From Sulfuricurvum sp. 17-40-25 (GTDB lineage: Bacteria; Campylobacterota; Campylobacteria; Campylobacterales; Sulfurimonadaceae), in NCBI GenBank assembly GCA_002282015.1, contig NCIJ01000015.1, forward strand, positions 26,523 to 90,522: a stretch of 64,000 nucleotides of DNA, given 5' to 3'. Each line of letters starts with the position of its first letter. The first letter of the stretch is position 1. Of this stretch, positions 27,010 to 36,370 are shown piece after piece. Position numbers and translations under genes: made by a program. The notes under the pieces are model-generated. The model was not told where the DNA came from. It did no database searches and was given only the letters and a program-made list of their open reading frames with translations.

Positions 27010-27510
27010 TTATTTTTTAGTACCCTCTATGATAAGAGCTAATTCGAGCGTCCCGCTGATGTAGTTGGCAAAAAAGCTCATGACTCCTTCATCACTTTCA
27101 TCAAAATCTCCATTGTACTTGTTTAACAGTTGAATCACACCGACAACATTTTGTTTGGAATTAAAGATAGGAACCGTCAAAATATTACGGGTCACAAACC
27201 CACTTTTTTCATCGATTTTAGATAAAAATCGCTTATCTTCATAAGGGTTATTGACAATAACGGATTGTTCCGTGGTTGCAGTGACACCTACAATACCGGA
27301 GCTCATGTCTATAGCGATACGCCCGATTCCATCACTGAGTTTTGTCCAAAGCATATTACTGTCGTGATCGACAATAAAAATAGAGCATCGTTCCGTGTTA
27401 ATAATAGCTTTTGCTTCTTCGGAGATGGCAGGAAGAGTATCGTCAATGTTATCAAACTGCGCTAATTGCTTTCCAAATACGGCTATGCGCTGATAGATTT
27501 CAATTCCCAT
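27010..27510 (-). CDS. single GAF-domain protein with NKFDE-type motif
   Basis: About 166 residues, almost entirely one GAF domain: ERCSIFIVD, NNPYEDKRF, SGFVTRNILTVPIF and VIQLLNKYNGDFDESDE. The last stretch fits the NKx(n)Fx3DE motif of cyclic-nucleotide-binding GAF domains. No output domain is attached. ATG 27510 is chosen for its AAGGAAA site; it overlaps the upstream paralogue by 11 bases. It probably senses a small ligand and acts through a partner. Confidence 0.75.
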   Translation of the reverse strand: MGIEIYQRIAVFGKQLAQFDNIDDTLPAISEEAKAIINTERCSIFIVDHDSNMLWTKLSDGIGRIAIDMSSGIVGVTATTEQSVIVNNPYEDKRFLSKIDEKSGFVTRNILTVPIFNSKQNVVGVIQLLNKYNGDFDESDEGVMSFFANYISGTLELALIIEGTKK

Positions 27511-28027
27511 AGGTTTCCTTTTTGAGCAAAGATCCCTGACGGTCAAAAGAGAGTGCTAGTTCGAGATAGGTGCTGATATAGTGTGCGAAAAAAATCATAA
27601 ATTTGGAGTCTTCAGGGCTGAAACCATCGGGTTTATTGAGCAATTGAAATACACCAATAATACGACGCTGCGAATCAAAAATAGGGATGGACGCGATGTT
27701 GTTCGTGATAAATCCGGTTTTGTCATCAATGGCATGGTGAAAATGCTCATCATTGTAGGGGTCATTAATCAGTAGAGGCTTGCTCTCTTTAATTGTTTGC
27801 CCAGCAATACCATCACTTTCATGAATCGTAATGGTGTCAGTTCCATCGGCAAGCGTCGTCCAAAGAGTTTTAGCAACAGGATTGCGGATAAAAATTGAAC
27901 AGCGTTCCGCGCCGCTTACTTGTTTTGCGTATTGGGAAATTAACGGAAGCCCCTCTAGTAAAGTGGGGTGAGACAAAAGTGCGCGCCCAAAATCAGCTAG
28001 TTTACTAAACGTCGGATTAGAATCCAT
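27500..28027 (-). CDS. single GAF-domain protein, tandem paralogue
   Basis: About 175 residues from ATG 28027, which has AGGAGA six bases upstream. Like its downstream neighbour it is one stand-alone GAF domain: ERCSIFIRN, NDPYNDEHF, TGFITNNIASIPIF and FQLLNKPDGF. The two clearly arose by tandem duplication. Here the NKFDE motif ends in DS instead of DE, so ligand binding may differ. They are probably co-transcribed, and a heterodimer is plausible but not shown. Confidence 0.75.
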   Translation of the reverse strand: MDSNPTFSKLADFGRALLSHPTLLEGLPLISQYAKQVSGAERCSIFIRNPVAKTLWTTLADGTDTITIHESDGIAGQTIKESKPLLINDPYNDEHFHHAIDDKTGFITNNIASIPIFDSQRRIIGVFQLLNKPDGFSPEDSKFMIFFAHYISTYLELALSFDRQGSLLKKETYGN

Positions 28028-28161
28028 GTGTTCTCCTATAATCAAAGTTAATATATAATAATAGAGAATAATACTAACATTGGAAACCTAAAAGTTGACT
28101 CAAACAAGAAAAATGCTAACAAAGGAAGATAAAACCTCAAGAAGAGGAGGTTTTGAGAGGC

Positions 28162-28389
28162 TTAAAGGTTGTGCGTCTTTTTGTAATCGACGATCATTGC
28201 GTATGCTTCGTCTTTAAGCAATAATTTTTCTTTTTTGAGACCTTCCAGCTCTACGTCTGTCATTGGGGTGTCACCATTTTCAGCTTTAGTGATCTGGTCA
28301 TCAAGTGTGTTGTGCTTGTCGAAAATCTTCAAAAAATGAGCGTTTGCTGCATTGTTTTCTTTCATAATATCACGGTATTCATGTAACAT
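28162..28389 (-). CDS. YdcH-family (DUF465) small coiled-coil protein
   Basis: A 75-residue, highly charged, helical protein matching the YdcH/DUF465 pattern: MLHEYRDI, NAHFLKIFDKHN, MTDVELEGLKKEKLLLKDE. Members are short coiled coils of unknown function, common in proteobacteria. It stands alone in a minus-strand stretch between the GAF genes and dcd. The length is normal for the family. Confidence 0.75.
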   Translation of the reverse strand: MLHEYRDIMKENNAANAHFLKIFDKHNTLDDQITKAENGDTPMTDVELEGLKKEKLLLKDEAYAMIVDYKKTHNL

Positions 28390-28428
28390 GGCTTTTCCTT
28401 AAGGGATGGATTTTTGGAATTTTACCAT

Positions 28429-28954
28429 TTATTGTTTTAAAATACGTGGAAGAGTGATTCCCTCTTGCCCTTGATACTTGCCACTTTTATCTTTATAGCT
28501 GGTTTCACACACTTCATCACCTTGTAAAAAGAGGACTTGTGCTATCCCCTCATTGGCATAGATTTTAGCAGGAAGCGGCGTAGTGTTAGAGATTTCAATC
28601 GTAATGTGTCCCTCGAACTCTGGCTCAAACGGGGTGACATTAACAATAATGCCACAGCGAGCATAGGTTGATTTACCCAAACAAATAGCGAGGACATCTC
28701 GGGGTATTTTAAAATACTCAACGGTCCGTGCCAATGCAAAGGAGTTGGGAGGGACGATACAAACATCACCGATAAAATCAACAACATTCGCATCATCAAA
28801 ATGTTTGGGATCAACAACAGTCGAATTAAGATTCGTAAAAATTTTAAATTCATTGACTAACGACGCCAAGACCTACTTGATCTTCACAAAAAGGGGTGAT
28901 CATCCCCTCGTTTAATGCCATTTTTCGTATCCATCCGTCGCTTTTGAGACCCAT
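28429..28954 (-). pseudogene. dcd: dCTP deaminase, disrupted by an out-of-frame deletion
   Basis: Two fragments in different frames make up one gene. The 5' piece starts at ATG 28954 (MGLKSDGWIRKMALNEGMI, then GLGVVSQ and a TGA at 28852-28850). The 3' piece resumes at about 28858 as [18 protein letters not shown] and runs to 28429, including the catalytic-region GKSTYARCG and HITIEISN. Normal Dcd has an SYGLSSYGYDIRV-type segment exactly at the joint; about 35-38 bases are missing and the frame changes. Intact Dcd converts dCTP to dUTP for thymidylate synthesis. It may be a real loss or an assembly error. Confidence 0.8.
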
Positions 28955-28985
28955 TGACTTATCCATTGTTAAAATATTTTGTGGT

Positions 28986-28993
28986 AGTATAAC
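28986..28993. promoter_or_regulatory. overlapping divergent -10 boxes between dcd and accB
   Basis: Plus strand TATAAC at 28988-28993 suits accB (start near 29000, then TAGGAG before ATG 29029). Minus strand TATACT at 28991-28986 suits dcd (start near 28979). The two boxes overlap by four bases. Confidence 0.45.
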
Positions 28994-29028
28994 ACATCTA
29001 TTACCCTACTTTTAGGAGCCATTATCTT

Positions 29029-29475
29029 ATGGATATGAAACAAATTAAAAGCCTTTTGTCAGATTTTGATGCAAGTAGTTTATCGAAGTTAAAAATTACG
29101 CAAGAAGCATTTTCGATTGAACTTGAAAAGAGTACAGGTGCTGTTATGGCACCAATAGCAGCTGTTCAAGCTGCGGCTCCTGTTGCTGTATCAGCAGCTC
29201 CTTCTATTGTTGCTAGTGAGACACCGGTCCTAACTGGTGATGCAATTTTGTCACCGATGGTGGGAACGTTTTACTCAGCTCCGTCACCTGATTCAGCTCC
29301 ATTTGTTAAAGTTGGTGAGCGTGTGAAAAAAGGTCAAGTTATCGCAGTATTAGAAGCGATGAAAATTATGAATGAGCTTGAAGCAGAATTTGACTGTAAA
29401 ATACTCAGTGTTTTGATTTCAGATGGAGATGCTGTTGAATACGATATGCCACTTTTCGCGGTTGAGAAACTTTAA
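29029..29475 (+). CDS. accB: biotin carboxyl carrier protein of acetyl-CoA carboxylase
   Basis: A 148-residue protein. The N-terminal helix is followed by an alanine/valine-rich linker (about 39-66) and a C-terminal biotinyl domain with Lys112 in EAMKIMN, the biotin attachment site. It carries CO2 between AccC and the AccAD transferase for fatty acid synthesis. It is separated by two bases from accC, so the two are co-transcribed. Confidence 0.95.
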   Translation: MDMKQIKSLLSDFDASSLSKLKITQEAFSIELEKSTGAVMAPIAAVQAAAPVAVSAAPSIVASETPVLTGDAILSPMVGTFYSAPSPDSAPFVKVGERVKKGQVIAVLEAMKIMNELEAEFDCKILSVLISDGDAVEYDMPLFAVEKL

Positions 29476-29477
29476 TC

Positions 29478-30818
29478 ATGGCAGAAATTAAACGTATTCT
29501 TGTTGCAAACAGGGGCGAAATAGCTCTTCGAGCTATTCGCACAATAAAAGAGATGGGAAAGGAAGCAATTGCCGTTTATTCAACAGCGGATAAAGATGCT
29601 TCTTATTTGAAACTTGCAGATGCAGCTATTTGTATCGGTGCAGCTCCAAGTTCACAAAGCTATTTGAATATCCCAGCTATTATCTCTGCAGCAGAAATTA
29701 GTGGATGTGATGCCATATTCCCTGGATATGGATTTTTGAGTGAAAATCAACATTTTGTTGAGATCTGTACCCATCATGGGATCAAGTTTATCGGACCAAC
29801 ACCTGAAGTCATGGTGATGATGTCGGATAAGTCTAAAGCAAAAGACGTCATGATTGAAGCAGGCGTTCCTGTTGTTCCAGGTTCCGATGGTTCGATCAAA
29901 GATATCGCAGATGCAGCACAACGTGCAAAAGTAGTCGGCTATCCGGTTATTCTTAAAGCGGCAGCTGGCGGTGGCGGACGTGGGATGCGTGTGGTAGAGG
30001 ATGAAAGCTATCTTGAAAATGCTTTTTTAGCAGCAGAAGCAGAAGCGATTACCGCATTTGGTGATGGTACTATCTACATGGAAAAATTCATTAAAAATCC
30101 ACGTCATATCGAAGTACAGATCATTGCTGACAGTCATGGTAATGTGTTGCACATTGGCGAGCGTGATTGTTCGATGCAGCGTCGACACCAAAAATTAATT
30201 GAAGAATCTCCTGCAGTTGCTTTGACGCCAGAAATCCGGGCAGCTTTGCATGCTTCGGCTGTTCGTGCGACTAAATACATCAAGTATGAAGGTGCTGGAA
30301 CGTTTGAGTATCTTTTGGATGCGGATAAAAATTTCTATTTTATGGAAATGAACACACGATTACAAGTAGAACATACTGTTTCTGAGATGGTAAGCGGTTT
30401 GGATTTAATCGAGATGATGATTCGTGTTGCGCAAGGTGAAGCTTTACCTGCGCAAGATGCGGTTGTCCTTTCAGGACATTCGATCGAGTGCCGCATCACC
30501 GCAGAAGACCCTATCAAATTTTTGCCATGTCCTGGTAAAATCACGCAATGGATCGCTCCAGGTGGACGTAATATCCGTATCGATACGCATGTCCATGCCA
30601 GTTATATCGTTCCACCAACCTATGATTCGATGATTGCAAAGTTAATTGTTTATGGAAAAGATCGTAATGATGCGATTGCACGTATGCATCGGGCACTTAG
30701 TGAATTTACGGTTACCGGGATCAAAACAACCATCCCTTTTCATCTAAAAATGATGGAGAATCCGGATTTTATTAACAATGACTTCGATACAAAATACCTC
30801 GAAAATTATAACGGCTGA
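29478..30818 (+). CDS. accC: biotin carboxylase subunit of acetyl-CoA carboxylase
   Basis: A 446-residue ATP-grasp enzyme that carboxylates biotin on AccB. Standard motifs are present: ILVANRGEIALRAIR at the start, the glycine-rich AAAGGGGRGMRVV loop, EKFIKNPRHIEVQ, GERDCSMQRRHQKLIEE, and EMNTRLQVEHTVSE with the catalytic Glu and Arg. Length is normal. Its stop lies inside a short hairpin that may end the operon. Confidence 0.95.
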   Translation: MAEIKRILVANRGEIALRAIRTIKEMGKEAIAVYSTADKDASYLKLADAAICIGAAPSSQSYLNIPAIISAAEISGCDAIFPGYGFLSENQHFVEICTHHGIKFIGPTPEVMVMMSDKSKAKDVMIEAGVPVVPGSDGSIKDIADAAQRAKVVGYPVILKAAAGGGGRGMRVVEDESYLENAFLAAEAEAITAFGDGTIYMEKFIKNPRHIEVQIIADSHGNVLHIGERDCSMQRRHQKLIEESPAVALTPEIRAALHASAVRATKYIKYEGAGTFEYLLDADKNFYFMEMNTRLQVEHTVSEMVSGLDLIEMMIRVAQGEALPAQDAVVLSGHSIECRITAEDPIKFLPCPGKITQWIAPGGRNIRIDTHVHASYIVPPTYDSMIAKLIVYGKDRNDAIARMHRALSEFTVTGIKTTIPFHLKMMENPDFINNDFDTKYLENYNG

Positions 30819-30826
30819 TTGCCGTT
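30810..30826 (+). terminator. possible hairpin at the accC stop
   Basis: AACGGC and GCCGTT form a six-base stem around a five-base loop that contains the accC TGA. It is followed by a pyrimidine-rich but not pure T stretch, so termination is uncertain. Confidence 0.3.
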
Positions 30827-30939
30827 ATTCACCTCTAATTTCTTTTCATTAAATATTTTATTTATTTATTTATACAATTTTTATGCTTTTACGGTAGGAT
30901 ACTCTTTAGTTGGGTAATTTTACTTAAAAAAGGGAAGCC

Positions 30940-33075
30940 ATGATGAACAATATGAGCATTGGACAAAAAGTACATATTCCGTTGATTGTATCAATCGGAA
31001 TAGGATTTATTATTGTATTGATCAATTATTTTATTTCAGTGAGTGAAATAAAAGACAATGTTTATGAGACTCAAGCCAAAGAGATGAAAACGGTATTTGA
31101 AGAAGCATTGGACTCGAAGAAAAATGTTGGTATTACCAATGCGATTAGTATTGCAACCAATGCCGGAGTAGTTAATGGTTTAGCCAGTGGCGATCGTCAA
31201 CAGACTCTTGGAAGTTTAAAATCACTTTCCAAAGAGTTTAAAGAAAATACTAAATTTGGTAATATTAAAATTCATGTACACGATAAAGATGTGCACAGTT
31301 TTATACGCGTATGGAAACCGGAAAAATTCGGTGATGACTTATCGGGTTTTCGTAAAACTATTCTTGCGGTAAAAGAGACTAGAAAGCCTTTAGTAGCTAT
31401 AGAAGTTGGTAATGCAGGGATGGAGCTTCGGGGGATTGCACCGGTAATCTCAGGAGGTACTTACTTAGGTTCCATTGAGTTCATGCAAGGGCTTAATTCG
31501 GTAATTAAGGATTTGAAAAAGAACTTTGATACGGATTTGATTGTTGCATTGGATAATAAGTACTTGGATACTGCAAACGAGTTAAAAGGCAAGCCAAAAA
31601 TTGGGGAGAAGTTAACCCTTGCTGTCAAAGAAGACGTGATTGATAAAGAACTGATGCAAGAATTGGCCGAAGCTAAATTTGATCCACAAGCAAAATCATT
31701 TACGACCTCAAACTTCTATGTTACCTTGATTCCAATCAATGATTTTTCTGGAGAAAAGGTAGGGTATGCTTTTTCAGCCAAAAAGCTTGATATAGTAGAA
31801 GCGATTATCAATGAGTCTGAAAACTCTTTGTTACGCCAAGTTGTGATTATGTCTGTTGTTGATGTGATTATATTGTTGTTACTTATTTCAATTATTCGCA
31901 AGGTTGTCACTTCTCCGATAGAAAACCTTGATACTATTGCTCGGGAACTTGCAGCGGGTGATGCTGATCTGACTAAGAGAATCAGTATAAACTCAAATGA
32001 TGAAATTGGGCAAGCAGCAAAAAGTTTTAATGTCTTTATTGATAAAGTTCAAAAAATTGCTCTGGAAGCAGAAGATCACGCAAAAGAAGCAATGGATGCC
32101 AAAGGGCAATCAGAGAAGCAGTTGCAAAAGAATGAAGTATCCATTGCGCTTGCTCATGAGATGATTGGTGGAACGATTGATAATGCAGGAAGCTTGCGCA
32201 CCAGCTTGGAGAGAAGTATTCAAGACTTAAATGGAGTCAATATCCTGAATGAAGAGACAGGTGAAGTTGTTGAGAAGGTAAATACACAAACCGATGAGAT
32301 CATGACCAGTATTGCGAACATTACGGAAATGATTAATGATTCACGTGCCAATTCAGAGCAATTGACACATAATGTCAGTGAGATTTCGAACGTTATAACC
32401 TTAATTAAAGATATCTCGGATCAAACCAACTTGTTGGCATTGAATGCGGCTATTGAAGCTGCACGAGCAGGGGAACATGGACGTGGATTCGCGGTTGTTG
32501 CAGATGAAGTACGAAAACTTGCTGAACGAACGCAAAAAGCAACGAGCGAAGTAGAAGCAAACATTAGCGTACTGAAACAAAACTCGATTGGGATGTTAGA
32601 AAACAGTGAACGCGTCGAAGTCTATGCTACTGATTCAACACGACGTTTGGATGAGTTTAAACAGATTATGTCTCATATGATAGGCAATGTCGAGAAAATT
32701 AAAGGTGATAATCAAACAGTCAGTTATGGGATCTTTACCAACATGGCAAAACTCGATCATATGATCTTTAAAGCCAATGCCTATGAAGTAGGTTTTGATG
32801 GCAAGTCAAAGAGTGAGTTCACCGATCATCATTCATGCGCTCTTGGTAAGTGGTATGAGCAGGGAGATGGTAAGGCTATCTTCGGAAAATCCAATGCCTA
32901 TAGTCGTTTAGCAGAACCGCATAAAAAAGTACATGATGAAATTCATAAAGCAATAGGATTGTTGAAAAAAGAGTCGACGGTGAAAAGTGATAAAGAGATT
33001 GTTGATTGTTTTAAAGAGGCTGAAAAAGCAAGTAAAGAGTTGTTTACGGTGTTAAATGAAATAGTAGAAAGTTAA
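30940..33075 (+). CDS. methyl-accepting chemotaxis protein with periplasmic dCache-type sensor and C-terminal CZB domain
   Basis: A 711-residue chemoreceptor. One membrane helix near 12-30, a periplasmic sensor (about 35-290) with [24 protein letters not shown], which resembles the dCache_3 type, then a second helix near 303-323, a HAMP domain, and the signalling tip [19 protein letters not shown]. The last 120 residues form a zinc-binding CZB domain ([31 protein letters not shown]), which in relatives senses zinc or oxidants. It has its own gene unit. The ligand is unknown. Confidence 0.85.
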   Translation: MMNNMSIGQKVHIPLIVSIGIGFIIVLINYFISVSEIKDNVYETQAKEMKTVFEEALDSKKNVGITNAISIATNAGVVNGLASGDRQQTLGSLKSLSKEFKENTKFGNIKIHVHDKDVHSFIRVWKPEKFGDDLSGFRKTILAVKETRKPLVAIEVGNAGMELRGIAPVISGGTYLGSIEFMQGLNSVIKDLKKNFDTDLIVALDNKYLDTANELKGKPKIGEKLTLAVKEDVIDKELMQELAEAKFDPQAKSFTTSNFYVTLIPINDFSGEKVGYAFSAKKLDIVEAIINESENSLLRQVVIMSVVDVIILLLLISIIRKVVTSPIENLDTIARELAAGDADLTKRISINSNDEIGQAAKSFNVFIDKVQKIALEAEDHAKEAMDAKGQSEKQLQKNEVSIALAHEMIGGTIDNAGSLRTSLERSIQDLNGVNILNEETGEVVEKVNTQTDEIMTSIANITEMINDSRANSEQLTHNVSEISNVITLIKDISDQTNLLALNAAIEAARAGEHGRGFAVVADEVRKLAERTQKATSEVEANISVLKQNSIGMLENSERVEVYATDSTRRLDEFKQIMSHMIGNVEKIKGDNQTVSYGIFTNMAKLDHMIFKANAYEVGFDGKSKSEFTDHHSCALGKWYEQGDGKAIFGKSNAYSRLAEPHKKVHDEIHKAIGLLKKESTVKSDKEIVDCFKEAEKASKELFTVLNEIVES

Positions 33076-33085
33076 ATCAGGTAAT

Positions 33086-33103
33086 ACTTCCCATTAGGGA
33101 AGT
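33086..33103. terminator. bidirectional hairpin between mcp and the SurA-like gene
   Basis: ACTTCCC and GGGAAGT form a perfect seven-base stem with an ATTA loop, between convergent genes. The stop codon of the minus-strand gene lies partly within the loop. The following T content is modest. Confidence 0.5.
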
Positions 33104-33927
33104 CGAAGGACTTTTATCTCTGCGCTGAGACGCAGCCTGGTAAAATAATCATTTAATACTTGATTGCGTTTTTCCCCCATAATTGTATTGGTAATTTGAG
33201 GACGTACTGAATCTAAATTTTCAGTGATTAGATTTTGTTTATCTTTCATGTAAAAACTCATAAAACTATTCTTTCCATTGGGCAAAATTGGTCCAAATTT
33301 CCCCACCTCTATTTTATTTAAGATTTGTGATAGCTGCGGATTGATGTTTTTAGTAGGGATGTTTTCATCTTTGGTGGTGATGTCGGGGATATTACGCATG
33401 GGGTCATCAATCTTGGCTTGTAGCACTTCAGCTGAAGAGGCAATATAGGTTGTAACGGTATAACTGTCAGGATGTGAGAACTCATCAAGATGCAGTTGAT
33501 AATATTCGGCTTCTTCTGCAGGTGTTGGTTGGGCCATTTTGGAAAAAGCAATACTGCTGTAGAGTTTTTGGCCGCGTATGCTTTCTTCAATTCTAGCTTT
33601 CAATTCACTTTCGTTGATTCCGCGGGCGGTTTGCATGGCATCTATGAGTTGCTCAACAGAGAGATTATTTTGCTTGGCCATTCTCTCCATCTCTTCTTTT
33701 ATTTCTGAAGCGCTAACCGAGATCTTTTTTTCTTGTGCTTCTAGTTGCTCGAGTTTTTTTCGAATAAGAGTATCCGCACTTTTAGTAGCATCGGTTCCGC
33801 TTAGTTTCATTTCTTGAGTGATTTCATACAAAGTGATCGGACTGTTTTTGACCAAGACAGCGACGCCGCCGACTGGGGCACCAAAAGCAAAGGTCAGTAA
33901 TAATGACGATAGGACGAGTGAACGCAT
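33094..33927 (-). CDS. SurA-like periplasmic chaperone/peptidyl-prolyl isomerase-family protein
   Basis: About 277 residues from ATG 33927 (AAGGAG seven bases upstream). It has a signal peptide (RSLVLSSLLLTFAFGAP) and a SurA-type N-terminal domain: VAVLVKNSPITLYEI, then IRKKLEQLEAQEKKI and helices running to about residue 150. The C-terminal half is a reduced rotamase-like domain without a clear complete active site. The family escorts outer-membrane proteins through the periplasm; Campylobacter Cj0694/Peb4-type proteins are comparable. Isomerase activity is doubtful. Confidence 0.7.
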   Translation of the reverse strand: MRSLVLSSLLLTFAFGAPVGGVAVLVKNSPITLYEITQEMKLSGTDATKSADTLIRKKLEQLEAQEKKISVSASEIKEEMERMAKQNNLSVEQLIDAMQTARGINESELKARIEESIRGQKLYSSIAFSKMAQPTPAEEAEYYQLHLDEFSHPDSYTVTTYIASSAEVLQAKIDDPMRNIPDITTKDENIPTKNINPQLSQILNKIEVGKFGPILPNGKNSFMSFYMKDKQNLITENLDSVRPQITNTIMGEKRNQVLNDYFTRLRLSAEIKVLRLP

Positions 33928-34013
33928 CAAAGCTCCTTGAGATAATGGCCTATTTTACCCGCATTTAACCTAGTCTTAACTAAAATTCGTCAATTGTAAA
34001 AAAGGATTTTCTC

Positions 34014-35396
34014 ATGGTAGTCACACGCTTCGCCCCTAGTCCGACAGGATATTTACATATCGGAGGTCTTCGTACGGCTTTGTTGAGCTATTTATGGGCG
34101 CGTAAAAATAATGGAACTTTTTTATTGCGTATTGAAGATACCGATTTTAGTCGAAATGATGAAGCGGCGGCATTGGCAATCGTAGAAGCTTTTAAATGGG
34201 TTGGTTTACAGCATGATGGAGCTATTGAATATCAATCAAGCCGTCTTGAGATTTACAAACAGCATATCCAGAAGCTTTTAGATGAGGGCAAAGCTTATAA
34301 GTGCTATATGTCCAAAGAAGAACTTGAAGCTCTTCGTGAAGAACAAACACAGCGTAAAGAACGTCCGAAGTATGACAATCGTTATCGTGACTTTACAGGT
34401 ACTCCCCCAGAAGGCAGAGAAGCGGTTGTCCGTATCAAAGCACCATTAGAGGGAAGTATAACCGTACATGACGGCGTCAAAGGGGATGTGGTTTTTAATG
34501 TACATGACATTCTCGATGATTTTATCATAGCACGTTCGGATGGTACGCCTACGTATAATTTTGTGGTTGCAGTGGATGATGCCTTAATGGGGGTTACGGA
34601 TGTCATTCGCGGGGATGATCATCTCTCTAATACTCCAAAACAAATCGTTGTGTATCAAGCGTTTGGATTTCCTGTTCCGAAGTTTTTCCATGTACCGATG
34701 ATCCATAACCATGATGGTAAAAAACTGTCAAAACGTGATGGTGCTACTGATGTAATGGCGTATAAAACGATGGGGTATACACCGCAGAGCTTATTGAACT
34801 TTTTGGTTCGATTGGGATGGAGTCATGGAGATCAGGAGATATTTTCGATGGCCGAAATGCTGGAACTGTTTGATCCTAGTGATATTAATCGTTCTGCATC
34901 CGTTTACAATGTTGAAAAACTTGATTGGCTAAATGGTCATTATCTCAAAAACATGAGTAATGAACAATTGTGCGAATTGCTTGAGTTTCATGGTGTGATG
35001 TTGATCAGTCATGACAAGCGGGAAATTTTACTCGATGCGGTCAAAGAGCGTGCTAAGACTTTAGCTGAGATGGCAATGCTTATCAGCGAGATATTGGTCA
35101 AACCTGCAGCTTTTGAGGAAGCGGTTTTGAAAAAAGGGTATAAAGAGGACAGTAAAGAAGTCCTCGAGAAGTTTTGTGTAGCACTAAAGGCGGCACAAGA
35201 GCTTCATTTACCGAGCGATTATCATCATGTGATGGAAAGTGTTGTGACTGAAATGGGAATCGGTTTTGGGAAAATTGGACAGCCTCTTCGTATTGCCTTG
35301 CTGGGTAAACTGTCAGGACCTGGTCTTGACAGCGTTATGGCGATTATCGGTGTTGACGAAACACTGGCGCGTATTAATACACTAATCTCATACTGA
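34014..35396 (+). CDS. gltX: glutamyl-tRNA synthetase
   Basis: A 460-residue class I synthetase that charges tRNA with glutamate. The HIGH motif reads HIGG in PTGYLHIGGLR (about 10-20) and the KMSKS motif reads KLSKRDG near 237-243. Campylobacterota often have two gltX genes, one charging tRNA-Gln for later amidation; which one this is cannot be told by eye. Its last nine bases overlap the convergent mqnA gene. Confidence 0.93.
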   Translation: MVVTRFAPSPTGYLHIGGLRTALLSYLWARKNNGTFLLRIEDTDFSRNDEAAALAIVEAFKWVGLQHDGAIEYQSSRLEIYKQHIQKLLDEGKAYKCYMSKEELEALREEQTQRKERPKYDNRYRDFTGTPPEGREAVVRIKAPLEGSITVHDGVKGDVVFNVHDILDDFIIARSDGTPTYNFVVAVDDALMGVTDVIRGDDHLSNTPKQIVVYQAFGFPVPKFFHVPMIHNHDGKKLSKRDGATDVMAYKTMGYTPQSLLNFLVRLGWSHGDQEIFSMAEMLELFDPSDINRSASVYNVEKLDWLNGHYLKNMSNEQLCELLEFHGVMLISHDKREILLDAVKERAKTLAEMAMLISEILVKPAAFEEAVLKKGYKEDSKEVLEKFCVALKAAQELHLPSDYHHVMESVVTEMGIGFGKIGQPLRIALLGKLSGPGLDSVMAIIGVDETLARINTLISY

Positions 35397-36080
35397 GGTA
35401 TATCGGATGGTTCCCAATGAGGGAACCAATCTTTTTGTCTTTGCTTCCTTCATAAACCGCTTTAACCCCCGTTTTTCTTGCTCACCGATACGATAGGTTA
35501 TGTGTTGTAAATAAAACTGTAGTTGCTCAGGGGTGAGATTACTTTTAGTAGCGCTTGCTTTTAATATGTAGTAGGGGATTTTGACAGGATAACGGATAAA
35601 GGCACGGCTTAGGCGTTTGAGTTCGTCGTTGTGATGGTGGGTACATAGTAAGGCAAAGACAAAGGGTAAAGCGGTTTGTTCATACCAGACCTGTGCCAAG
35701 TCAATCGATTCTCCTCCGCTGTAATAATAACGCAAGGCTTTATCTCCGATCAGTACCTCTCCCTCAATATCCAACACTTGCGCCAGTAAATTCGAGGTTG
35801 CGGAAGCCGTATCGTCTTTATGAAAATTACTTGGCAAAGACAAAACGCTTAGGACACTTTTTTTGGCGACGATTCCAATGTTGAAATGTTTGCAGTGACG
35901 CGCAGTGATACTCGAGATAAAAGCGGCATCTATTCGTCGTGCGGCGAATGATTGATTCAGGGTTGATGGGACCCCTTTATGGTAGTTCAAGCTTTGATGG
36001 ACTTTGAGTGTTTTGGCGTAACGTTTCATAAAAACGTGAAACGGTAAGAGGTTTAAAAAATCAATTTTTCCAAAAATCAC
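35388..36080 (-). CDS. mqnA: chorismate dehydratase of the futalosine menaquinone pathway
   Basis: About 230 residues from GTG 36080. Signatures include FGKIDFLNLLPFH, GVPSTLNQSFAARRIDAAFIS, IGDKALRYYYSGG and DLAQVWYEQTALPFVFALL, all typical of MqnA, which turns chorismate into 3-enolpyruvyl-benzoate. A TTG at 36101 is rejected as the start: a TATAAT box at 36115-36110 would begin transcription about there, while GTG 36080 has AAAGG at good spacing. The pathway fits Campylobacterota, which use menaquinone. Confidence 0.85.
   Translation of the reverse strand: MIFGKIDFLNLLPFHVFMKRYAKTLKVHQSLNYHKGVPSTLNQSFAARRIDAAFISSITARHCKHFNIGIVAKKSVLSVLSLPSNFHKDDTASATSNLLAQVLDIEGEVLIGDKALRYYYSGGESIDLAQVWYEQTALPFVFALLCTHHHNDELKRLSRAFIRYPVKIPYYILKASATKSNLTPEQLQFYLQHITYRIGEQEKRGLKRFMKEAKTKRLVPSLGTIRYTSV
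35409..35435 (+). terminator. rho-independent terminator of gltX
   Basis: GGTTCCC and GGGAACC form a seven-base stem with an AATGA loop, followed by AATCTTTTTG. It lies within the 3' end of the opposite-strand mqnA coding region. Confidence 0.65.
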
Positions 36081-36109
36081 ACTAAAGACCTTTTCATACA
36101 AGAGGTGCT

Positions 36110-36117
36110 ATTATACT
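36110..36117. promoter_or_regulatory. overlapping divergent -10 boxes between mqnA and moaD
   Basis: Minus strand TATAAT at 36115-36110 for mqnA and plus strand TATACT at 36112-36117 for moaD overlap by four bases. Both give short leaders that carry a ribosome-binding site for the starts chosen here (GTG 36080 and ATG 36147). Confidence 0.55.
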
Positions 36118-36146
36118 AAATTACAATGCTATTTAGAGGTATTTTT

Positions 36147-36368
36147 ATGATAACTGTAGAATTTTTAGGGCCGATTCAAAAGCCTGTTTTGAACATGGAA
36201 GCGTCTACGTTGCATGATGTTGCACGTGTGTTAAAAGAAGATGCCCAAATGGGAGAATGGATTGACAGCTGTGCGGTTGCGGTGAACGATACTTTGGTCT
36301 CATCACTGGACACGGTTCTAAAAAACGGCGATAAAGTCTCTCTTTTACCTCCGGTATGTGGAGGATGA
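36147..36368 (+). CDS. moaD: molybdopterin synthase sulfur-carrier subunit
   Basis: A 73-residue ubiquitin-like protein ending in the required Gly-Gly (PPVCGG), whose thiocarboxylate donates sulfur to precursor Z. ATG 36147 is chosen because AGAGG lies seven to eight bases upstream; an in-frame ATG at 36126 sits almost at the predicted transcription start. It overlaps the neighbouring moaE reading frame start region. Confidence 0.88.
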   Translation: MITVEFLGPIQKPVLNMEASTLHDVARVLKEDAQMGEWIDSCAVAVNDTLVSSLDTVLKNGDKVSLLPPVCGG

Positions 36369-36370
36369 AC

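Noticed and set aside
27005..27025. Hairpin GGGTA/TACCC between asnB and the GAF gene as a terminator
   Set aside because: Five-base AT-containing stem with an 11-base loop and no T run after it; too weak to report.
28850..28870. Programmed ribosomal frameshift in dcd
   Set aside because: Shifting frame would still leave out about a dozen conserved residues; a deletion explains the data better, and no slippery heptamer with downstream structure is seen.
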